In this document: one piece after another, positions 1-5,383 of the stretch | Numbering within the stretch: the first letter of the stretch is position 1 | Layout: each line of letters begins with the position of its first letter | Assembly: GCA_002430125.1 (NCBI GenBank) | Contig: DJBQ01000007.1 | Location: forward strand, 3,286 to 8,668 | From: Rhodobacterales bacterium UBA5972 | GTDB lineage: Bacteria; Pseudomonadota; Alphaproteobacteria; Rhodobacterales; Rhodobacteraceae | Reading direction: 5' to 3' | Length of the DNA: 5,383 nucleotides | The notes under the pieces: model-generated | Told to the model about the DNA's origin: nothing | The model's database searches: none | The model's input: only the letters and a program-made list of their open reading frames with translations | Made by a program: the position numbers and the translations under genes

Positions 1-1
1 T

Positions 2-781
2 CTGGCGCTGATGATCGTGTTTCCGGTCTATTGGCTTTTCGTCACTGCACTTTCCACCAGTGCTGAGTTGTCGCAACTACCGCCCAGTTTCTGGCCGGAT
101 CAGCCGCAATGGCAGATTTTTGCAAGGGTGTGGGAAGAGCGGCCTATTGCGATGTGGCTGTTCAACTCTACCATTGCGGCGCTGGGGTCTGTCACGCTGT
201 CGATGGTGGTATCGGTTCTGGCGGGTTATTCGCTGTCGCGGTTTTCGGTGCGGGGGGGGGCTTCGCTAGGCTTGTTCATCCTGACGGCCAAGATGCTTCC
301 TTCAACGCTGCTTGTTATACCGCTGTTCGCAATCTTTCGCCAGGTTGGTATAATCGGCAGCCTTTGGACGTTGGTCATCGCCCATTCCACCATGATCATC
401 CCGTTCACGACATGGATGCTGAAAGGTTATTTTGATACGATCCCGAAAGAGCTGGAACAAGCGGCGATGGTCGATGGATGTTCGCCTCTGGGCGCGATGG
501 TTCGGGTGGTGCTGCCGGTTGCGACACCGGGCCTTGCCGCGACAGGGCTTTATGCCTTTGTGTTGTCATGGGCGGATTATGCCTATGCCCGCACATTCCT
601 GATCAACGCGCCTGGCAATTGGACCGCCAATTTGGGTATTACTACGATGCGCGGCGAATATACGACCGACTGGAATGAAATCTCGGCGGCTGCGGTTTTC
701 GTAGCAGTGCCTATCATCGTAATCTATCTTTTCCTTGAACGCTTCCTCGTAGGTGGTCTGACCGCCGGAGCAGAGAAATAA
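2..781 (+). CDS. Carbohydrate ABC transporter permease, CUT1/MalG type (5' end cut off by window)
   Basis: This is an inner-membrane permease subunit of a binding-protein-dependent sugar importer. The frame is already open at the window edge. The first ATG (position 11) lies inside the first membrane helix (LALMIVFPVYWLFV), so the true start is probably upstream and some 20-30 residues are missing compared with the usual 270-300. Counting from that ATG, hydrophobic segments lie at about residues 1-16, 50-73, 85-107, 118-136, 173-190 and 227-246. The cytoplasmic EAA loop, which docks on the ATPase, is at about 147-174 (ELEQAAMVDG, then VVLPVATPG), with the conserved Gly at 156 and Leu-Pro at 168-169. 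The stop is one base before the ATPase start, so the two are surely cotranscribed. A second permease and a solute-binding protein are expected upstream. The family call is secure. The transported sugar is unknown. Confidence 0.93.
   Translation: MALMIVFPVYWLFVTALSTSAELSQLPPSFWPDQPQWQIFARVWEERPIAMWLFNSTIAALGSVTLSMVVSVLAGYSLSRFSVRGGASLGLFILTAKMLPSTLLVIPLFAIFRQVGIIGSLWTLVIAHSTMIIPFTTWMLKGYFDTIPKELEQAAMVDGCSPLGAMVRVVLPVATPGLAATGLYAFVLSWADYAYARTFLINAPGNWTANLGITTMRGEYTTDWNEISAAAVFVAVPIIVIYLFLERFLVGGLTAGAEK
767..770 (+). promoter_or_regulatory. Ribosome binding site for the ABC ATPase gene
   Basis: A GGAG motif lies 12 bases before the ATG at 783, within the last codons of the permease gene. With only one base between stop and start, ribosomes finishing the permease can readily restart on the ATPase. 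Confidence 0.5.
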
Positions 782-782
782 C

Positions 783-1889
783 ATGGCCAATATAAGTATC
801 CGCAACGTTCACAAAAGCTATGGCGCGCTCAGCGTGCTGAAACCTTTTTCGCTTGAAATCGCGGATGGCGAATTCATCGTTCTTGTTGGCCCATCAGGCT
901 GCGGCAAATCGACGATGCTGAAAATCCTCGCGGGGCTGGAACCAGCCTCAGGGGGCACCGTTGCAATCGGCGCGCGCGATGTGACAGATCTTTCGCCGGG
1001 TGCGCGTGACATTGCGATGGTGTTCCAGAACTATGCACTTTATCCACATCTGACCGTACGCCAAAACATTGGTTTCGGCCTGAAAATGCGTGGTATGGCA
1101 AAGGCCGAAATCGACAAACGTATTGAGGAGGCCGCGCGGATACTGGAGGTGGAGGGCTATCTTGACCGCAAGCCCAAGGATTTGTCGGGCGGTCAACGGC
1201 AGCGCGTTGCCCTTGGCCGTGCTATCGTGCGCCAACCCCAAGCCTTCTTGATGGATGAACCGCTGTCAAATCTCGATGCCAAGCTACGGGTGCATATGCG
1301 GGCGGAAATCGGCGCTTTGCACAAGCGTATCGGGGTAACGACGGTCTATGTCACCCACGACCAGATTGAGGCGATGACAATGGCCGACCGCGTGGTCATC
1401 ATGAAGGATGGCGAAATCCAGCAGATCGCTGACCCCGACACGCTGTTCCAGAAACCGGATAATCTGTTCGTTGCGGGGTTCATCGGTTCGCCAGGTATGA
1501 ACCTGCTGGCAACCAGAGTGACGCATGGGGCCAACGGCCCAGAAGTGACTATCTTTAACCAACAGGTGCCTATTAAAGGCCGTGATCTGACTGGGGCAGT
1601 AGGCGTGGTAGCCGGATTGCGCCCCGAACATCTGTCGCTTGGTGCGGGTCCGGTACAGTTCAACGTGCGGCCAGCGTTGATTGAAAGTCTCGGGTCGGAA
1701 AAATACGTTTATTTTGATATGCCTGGCGATAAGGTGCAGCGCGGCGCGGGAGAGGATGTCAGCTCCAAGGGTCTGATCGCCCGGATAAGCCACACCGGAC
1801 CGCTGATTGACGCCGACGAGGTCACCTTGTCGTTTGACCCTGACAATCTGTATCTGTTTGATGCAAATTCAGAAAAGGCTCTGCGCTGA
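783..1889 (+). CDS. Carbohydrate ABC transporter ATP-binding protein, MalK/UgpC type
   Basis: This cytoplasmic ATPase powers the sugar importer and works as a dimer on the two permeases. All nucleotide-binding motifs are intact: Walker A GPSGCGKST (residues 36-44), Q-loop Gln82, ABC signature LSGGQ (134-138), Walker B ending in Asp158-Glu159, D-loop SNLD (162-165) and switch His192 in YVTHDQ. The segments RQRVALGRAIVR and MDEPLSNLDAKLR are typical of the CUT1 sugar ATPases. Residues from about 238 on form the extra C-terminal OB-fold (TOBE) regulatory region, with GLRPEHLSLG at 278-287 and ESLGSEKYVYFD at 301-312. At 368 residues the length is normal for MalK/UgpC. In this group one ATPase can serve several sugar systems, so the sequence does not reveal the substrate. 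The gene follows the permease by one base and its stop shares one base with the next start (TGATG). Confidence 0.96.
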   Translation: MANISIRNVHKSYGALSVLKPFSLEIADGEFIVLVGPSGCGKSTMLKILAGLEPASGGTVAIGARDVTDLSPGARDIAMVFQNYALYPHLTVRQNIGFGLKMRGMAKAEIDKRIEEAARILEVEGYLDRKPKDLSGGQRQRVALGRAIVRQPQAFLMDEPLSNLDAKLRVHMRAEIGALHKRIGVTTVYVTHDQIEAMTMADRVVIMKDGEIQQIADPDTLFQKPDNLFVAGFIGSPGMNLLATRVTHGANGPEVTIFNQQVPIKGRDLTGAVGVVAGLRPEHLSLGAGPVQFNVRPALIESLGSEKYVYFDMPGDKVQRGAGEDVSSKGLIARISHTGPLIDADEVTLSFDPDNLYLFDANSEKALR

Positions 1890-2872
1890 TGCGGGTTTTG
1901 GTTACAGGATCATCAGGGCGGATTGGTTCCGCCGTCGTACAGGCGTTGCTGGGCCGGGGCCATGTTGTGCGCGGTTTCGATCTGCGCCCCACTGGCCGCC
2001 AGGATGCTGGATATGACGAGGTAACAGGCAAGCTTGAAGATGCCAATGCTGTTGCGCTGGCCGTAGTAGAGGTAGAGGCGGTGCTGCATCTGGGTGCATT
2101 CATGTCCTGGGTCGCGACGGACCGGGCAGCGATGTTTCGCACGAATGTCGAAGGCACCCATGTGCTGGCCGATGCCGCATCAGCTGCCGGGGTCGGGCGC
2201 TTTGTCTTTGCCAGTTCGGGCGAGGTTTATCCTGAAAACTCCCCTCAGTTTCAACCGATTACCGAGGATCACCCGCTGACCCCAACCTCTGCCTATGGCC
2301 TGACCAAGTTGCTTGGCGAACAAATCATTCAGTTTCATCAGCGCAGCGGCACTATGCAAACCGTGATTTTGCGGTTTTCCCACACGCAGGATGCAACTGA
2401 ACTTTTGGATGAAGACAGCTTATTTTCCGGACCGCGTTTTTTTCTGCGCCCGCGCATCCGCCAGCAAGAAGCGTTTGGCAATCATGCCGTGGTTGATATT
2501 CTGCGCCACGCAGATCCGGGCCATCCGGCGCATGTGTTGGCCTGCAATCAACACGGGCGTCCATTCAGGATGCATATCACTGAAACCCGCGACATGGTAC
2601 AGGGAATTCTTTTGTCGATGACCCACACTGCAGCGGCCGGGCAGGCATTCAATCTGGGTGCAACAAATCCGGTGGATTTTGCTGATCTGCTGCCACAAGT
2701 TGCACAATATACTGGCTTGCCCATAGTAACGGTAGATCTTCCAGGGCAAGGCGTGTTCTATCACACCGCTAACGATAAGATTCGTGCAACACTGGGGTAT
2801 AATCCTGAATGGCCGATGGACCGAATACTGAAAGAAGCAGCAAAAGCAAGAACAGAGAGGCTGAGGGCGTGA
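1889..2872 (+). CDS. NAD-dependent epimerase/dehydratase family protein (extended SDR), probable sugar dehydrogenase
   Basis: This is a soluble Rossmann-fold oxidoreductase or epimerase of 327 residues, a usual length for extended SDRs. The N-terminus holds the nucleotide-binding motif TGSSGRIG (Gly7, Gly10, Gly13). Asp31 at the end of the second strand (VVRGFDLRP) favours NAD over NADP. HLGA at 67-70 and FASSGEVY at 107-114 are typical of the family, and the catalytic pair is Tyr136/Lys140 (YGLTK), with a Ser at 109-110. The C-terminal half keeps the FNLG signature (254-257) and ends in a basic helix. The loop after LRF at 161-163 lacks the usual NVYGP-like motif, so it is probably not a standard UDP-sugar epimerase. 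Placement between a sugar importer and a lactonase suggests oxidation of a free sugar or uronate, as done by uronate dehydrogenases of the same superfamily. That role is inference. The start at 1889 overlaps the ATPase stop and has AAAAGG about 10 bases upstream. Confidence 0.88.
   Translation: MRVLVTGSSGRIGSAVVQALLGRGHVVRGFDLRPTGRQDAGYDEVTGKLEDANAVALAVVEVEAVLHLGAFMSWVATDRAAMFRTNVEGTHVLADAASAAGVGRFVFASSGEVYPENSPQFQPITEDHPLTPTSAYGLTKLLGEQIIQFHQRSGTMQTVILRFSHTQDATELLDEDSLFSGPRFFLRPRIRQQEAFGNHAVVDILRHADPGHPAHVLACNQHGRPFRMHITETRDMVQGILLSMTHTAAAGQAFNLGATNPVDFADLLPQVAQYTGLPIVTVDLPGQGVFYHTANDKIRATLGYNPEWPMDRILKEAAKARTERLRA
2854..2860 (+). promoter_or_regulatory. Ribosome binding site that decides the GTG start of the IclR-lactonase gene
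   Basis: AGAGAGG sits eight bases before the GTG at 2869, an ideal Shine-Dalgarno spacing. The in-frame ATG at 2809 has no comparable purine-rich motif before it (CCTGAATGGCCG) and would give a 64-base overlap with the preceding gene. The GTG gives a tight GTGA overlap. Confidence 0.6.
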
Positions 2873-4578
2873 GAGTGGCCAAGGATGACGTACCGTCAGG
2901 CACCGCAGCGCTGGTAAAGGGTCTGACGCTGCTTGACGTGGTCGCCGATGCAAAAACACCGCTGCGTTTTGCCGATCTGTTGCGACTGTCGGGGCTGCCA
3001 AAGCCCACTTTTGCCCGCATTCTGCGCACGTTGATTGCGTTTGACCTTGTGCGACAGGATGATAGACGTGGGACTTATTCGTTGGGGCAGCGGTTTTTGG
3101 AACTTTCGCATCGGGTATGGGACAGTTTTGATCTAGAGGCGGTGACAATCCCCGAATTGCAGCGCTTGTCGCACGAACTGGGCGAAACAGTAGCGCTTTG
3201 CCGTCTGGATGGTGACAAGGTGCAATATTTGGAAGAACGCTCGGGCGATGGCTTGGGCGTGCGCGTCGATACCGGGCGTCGGGTGCCTGTGCATTGTTCG
3301 GCAGCTGGCAAGGTATTGCTGGCGTTTCAGGAACCTGCCTTGGCCCGTGCCATGATAGACCGGCTGTCTCTAGAACGTTATACCGACAGCACCATCACAA
3401 ACACCGACGCGTTGCGGGCCGATCTGACGCTGACACGGGCACGCGGATATTCGGTCTCGTACGAGGAGCATCTGACGGGTGTAAATTCAGTCGCCGTTGC
3501 GGTGACTGGCAAGGATGGTTTTCCGATTGGTGCGCTGGTGGTATTGGGCCCAGCGCAACGGTTGAATGCCACGCATATTCACCCGGTCGGGCGCGAGTTG
3601 ATTGCGGCGGGGCGACGCATTACTGGATCAACTGGCTCGGTTGCCATTAGCTCACACCCCCGCCCGCGCACGTTTTCGGGGCGGGTGTTTCCCGATCTGG
3701 CCTGTATTCTGCCCTGGGGGGCGCAATTGGGCGAAGCACCGGTCTGGAACCCGCAGGACCAGCGGCTTTACTGGTCTGACATCCTTCATCCTGCGGTCTA
3801 TCGCTTTGACCCTGCAAGCGGGCGCAATGAAACCTGTGAGACGGGCAAGTTGATCAGCGCTTTGATGCCAACGACCGAGAGGAGGCTGATGGTTGCGTCG
3901 CAAGACGGGATCGAGTGGCTGGATTTTGCGACCCAGAAGATGACCGCTTTTGCCCAGCCTGAGGAAGGGGTGAACGAAAACCGGCTGAACGATGCCAAAG
4001 TCGGCCCCAGTGGTGAAATCTGGGTCGGCTCCATGCGGCTGGATGCAAGTCGCCCGTCTGGCGCTTTGTACAGCGTGACGCCAGAAGGTCGAATCCGCTG
4101 CCGGGAAAGCGGGATTACAGTGTCAAACGGCATGGGATGGAGCCCGGATAGCAGCACCTATTATTTTGTCGATACCATTCCGGGTGCGATTTATGCTTAT
4201 GATGTGGACCCACGCGACGGTGCCCTGCACAATCGCCGGGTGTTTGCGCATATACCTGATGCCGGAGGCCGCCCGGATGGCCTGACCGTGGATGCCGAGG
4301 GGGGGGTGTGGTGCGCGATCTGGGATGGCTGGTGCGTGAACCGATATCTTCCGGATGGCACACTTGATCTGGTGATTGATCTGCCCGTTCCGCGCCCCAC
4401 CAGCGTCTGTTTCGGCGGGCAGGATCTGAAAACCCTTTTCATTACAACTGCGCGCACCCGATTACCCGCCTCGAGCCTTTCCGAAGCGCCGCTTTCTGGG
4501 GGTGTGTTTTCTTGTACGCCAGGTATGGCTGGATTGCCAGTGACTCTGTTTTCTGGATCAAAAGTGGGGGCTCCATGA
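2869..4578 (+). CDS. Fused IclR-family transcription regulator and SMP-30/gluconolactonase-type lactonase
   Basis: One uninterrupted frame of 569 residues encodes two complete proteins in line. Residues about 11-80 are the IclR winged helix-turn-helix (GTAALVKGLTLLDVVA, SGLPKPTFARILRTL, GTYSLGQRFLELS). About 90-250 is the IclR effector-binding domain (VPVHCSAAGKVLLAF; YEEHLTGVNSVAVAV; GALVVLGPAQRL). A linker of about 30 residues rich in Ser, Arg and Pro follows. About 283-555 is a six-bladed SMP-30/gluconolactonase propeller. Its metal and catalytic positions are present: Glu289 in GEAPVW, Asn374-Asp375 in NRLNDAKVGPSGEIWVGSM, Asn420 in SNGMGWSPDS and Asp470 in RPDGLTVD. The lactonase half should therefore hydrolyse a sugar lactone using a divalent metal. 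Separate proteins are the norm: IclR about 250-270 residues, SMP-30 about 280-300. I chose GTG 2869 over ATG 2809 (which adds 20 hydrophilic residues) because of the ribosome binding site and the 4-base overlap. The protein probably regulates this operon from a site upstream of the window. That is inference. Confidence 0.93.
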   Translation: MRVAKDDVPSGTAALVKGLTLLDVVADAKTPLRFADLLRLSGLPKPTFARILRTLIAFDLVRQDDRRGTYSLGQRFLELSHRVWDSFDLEAVTIPELQRLSHELGETVALCRLDGDKVQYLEERSGDGLGVRVDTGRRVPVHCSAAGKVLLAFQEPALARAMIDRLSLERYTDSTITNTDALRADLTLTRARGYSVSYEEHLTGVNSVAVAVTGKDGFPIGALVVLGPAQRLNATHIHPVGRELIAAGRRITGSTGSVAISSHPRPRTFSGRVFPDLACILPWGAQLGEAPVWNPQDQRLYWSDILHPAVYRFDPASGRNETCETGKLISALMPTTERRLMVASQDGIEWLDFATQKMTAFAQPEEGVNENRLNDAKVGPSGEIWVGSMRLDASRPSGALYSVTPEGRIRCRESGITVSNGMGWSPDSSTYYFVDTIPGAIYAYDVDPRDGALHNRRVFAHIPDAGGRPDGLTVDAEGGVWCAIWDGWCVNRYLPDGTLDLVIDLPVPRPTSVCFGGQDLKTLFITTARTRLPASSLSEAPLSGGVFSCTPGMAGLPVTLFSGSKVGAP

Positions 4579-5339
4579 GGTTGGAACAGGTTTTCGGTCT
4601 GGCGGGACGGACCGCGCTGGTGACTGGGGCCAGCCGTGGCATCGGCGCAGCGATAGCCGAAGGACTGGCTGGGGCTGGGGCCACCGTGATCGTTCATGCA
4701 ACAACCTTACCAAAGGCCGAGGCTACATGCGCCCGCATCATAGACGCTGGCGGGAGGGGCCTGGGGGTTGCGGGCGATCTGGTTTTGCCTGCTGCTGGAA
4801 CGCGGCTGATAGCAGATGCGGTTGCCGTGGCCGGACAAGTGGACATTCTGGTCATCAACGCCTCGGCCCAGATCAATGCGCCGCTGGATGCGCTGACCGA
4901 AGCGGACCTTGAGATGCAGCTCTCGGTCAATCTGCGCGCCACCATCAACCTGTTGCAGTCGGCCTTGCCGCCAATGGCAGCGCGCGGTTGGGGGCGGGTG
5001 GTCAATATTGGCTCCATCAACCAGTCGCGCCCCAAGTCGGTTGTCACCGCCTATGCCGCCATTAAGGCTGCGCAACACAATTTAATTCAAAGTCAAGCGC
5101 GGGACTACGCTAGGTATGGTGTAATGCTTAATACCTTATCGCCGGGGCTTATCGACACCGATCGAAATGCGCATCGTAAGGCCACAGATCCGCAGGCCTG
5201 GCAAGACTATGCTCGGTCGTTGAATTGGGTTGAACGGGCAGGCTTTTCCGAAGAAATGGTCGGGGCGGCAATTTTGTTATCGTCTGACGCATGCAGTTTC
5301 ATGACTGGGGAAGTGATTACTCTGTCAGGGGGACAATAG
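4575..5339 (+). CDS. Classical short-chain dehydrogenase/reductase (SDR)
   Basis: This is a soluble NAD(P)-dependent oxidoreductase of 254 residues, the normal length for classical SDRs. The cofactor motif is TGASRGIG (residues 17-24) and Asp68 (in GDL) contacts the adenine. The strand-4 motif is INAS (94-97) in place of the common NNAG. The catalytic tetrad is complete: Asn119 (VNL), Ser147 (NIGSIN), Tyr160 and Lys164 (YAAIK). The C-terminus has the usual LSPGLIDTD and TGEVITLSGG. Arg21 and the absence of an acidic residue after the second strand (VIVHATT) hint at NADP(H). The start at 4575 overlaps the preceding stop as ATGA; the upstream in-frame ATG at 4512 would only add 21 unrelated residues copied from the lactonase frame. 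The ribosome binding site is poor (GTGGGGG, four bases upstream), which fits translational coupling. It probably oxidises a sugar or sugar acid, or reduces a keto intermediate. The substrate is unknown. Confidence 0.92.
   Translation: MRLEQVFGLAGRTALVTGASRGIGAAIAEGLAGAGATVIVHATTLPKAEATCARIIDAGGRGLGVAGDLVLPAAGTRLIADAVAVAGQVDILVINASAQINAPLDALTEADLEMQLSVNLRATINLLQSALPPMAARGWGRVVNIGSINQSRPKSVVTAYAAIKAAQHNLIQSQARDYARYGVMLNTLSPGLIDTDRNAHRKATDPQAWQDYARSLNWVERAGFSEEMVGAAILLSSDACSFMTGEVITLSGGQ
5327..5333 (+). promoter_or_regulatory. Possible ribosome binding site for the gene at the window's end
   Basis: AGGGGGA lies 11 bases before the ATG at 5345, inside the last codons of the SDR gene. It supports reading that ATG as a real start. 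Confidence 0.35.
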
Positions 5340-5344
5340 GGAGC

Positions 5345-5383
5345 ATGATCCGTATTGTGCATCGGGCAGGAGTTAATGTCGGT
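5345..5383 (+). CDS. Start of a probable next operon gene (3' end cut off by window)
   Basis: An ATG five bases after the SDR stop opens a frame of 13 codons (MIRIVHRAGVNVG) that runs off the window without a stop. The tight spacing and the purine-rich AGGGGGA upstream match the other junctions here, so it is probably the next gene of the operon. Too little is visible to name a family. Confidence 0.45.
   Translation, partial: MIRIVHRAGVNVG

Noticed and set aside
1284..1793. Long reverse-strand open frames, including this one and 2420-3148
   Set aside because: They are antisense to well-supported conserved genes, show no family motifs and have composition typical of shadow frames in GC-rich DNA.
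2700..2728. Possible internal promoter (TTGCAC, then CATAGT) before the IclR-lactonase gene
   Set aside because: Both boxes match the consensus poorly and the site lies within coding sequence, as expected by chance.
2809..2868. In-frame ATG at 2809 as start of the IclR-lactonase gene
   Set aside because: It lacks a ribosome binding site, adds 20 hydrophilic residues before the IclR domain and overlaps the previous gene by 64 bases. The GTG at 2869 has AGAGAGG at ideal spacing and a 4-base overlap.
3602..3853. Alternative-frame reading over the IclR-lactonase junction as a sign of a frameshift or separate gene
   Set aside because: The main frame is continuous and keeps family motifs on both sides (VVLGPAQRL before, GEAPVW after). 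The other frame shows no recognisable domain.
4512..4574. In-frame ATG at 4512 as start of the classical SDR
   Set aside because: The added 21 residues lie over the lactonase C-terminus and do not look like an SDR N-terminus. ATG 4575 puts the Rossmann motif at the usual distance.

Overview
The window is gene-dense from end to end, with every gene on the + strand and almost no intergenic space. It looks like the middle of one operon for uptake and oxidation of a sugar or sugar acid. The moderately high GC content (high fifties percent by eye), the protein sequence style and the gene types suggest an alphaproteobacterium, most likely of the Rhodobacterales or a relative. That assignment rests on pattern recognition, not on a search.

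Layout: (1) the window opens inside the gene for an inner-membrane permease of a CUT1-type (MalG-like) carbohydrate ABC transporter. (2) One base after its stop comes the MalK/UgpC-type ATPase of the same transporter. (3) Overlapping that gene by one base is an extended short-chain dehydrogenase/reductase (NAD-dependent epimerase/dehydratase family). (4) Overlapping that gene by four bases (GTGA) is a single reading frame that joins a complete IclR-type transcription regulator to a complete SMP-30/gluconolactonase-type sugar lactonase. (5) Overlapping that gene by four bases (ATGA) is a classical short-chain dehydrogenase/reductase. (6) Five bases later the first 13 codons of a possible further gene run off the window. 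The other usual transporter parts (solute-binding protein, second permease) are expected upstream, outside the window.

Read together, the transporter would import a carbohydrate, one or both dehydrogenases would oxidise it (an aldose or uronate would give a lactone), and the lactonase domain would open the lactone to the free acid. Because the lactonase is fused to an IclR DNA-binding and ligand-binding protein, the enzyme and the probable regulator of the pathway are one polypeptide. This is the most interesting feature here. The substrate cannot be fixed from this sequence. No RNA genes, mobile elements, CRISPR arrays, convincing promoters or terminators were seen, and no stretch over 300 bases lacks a gene.
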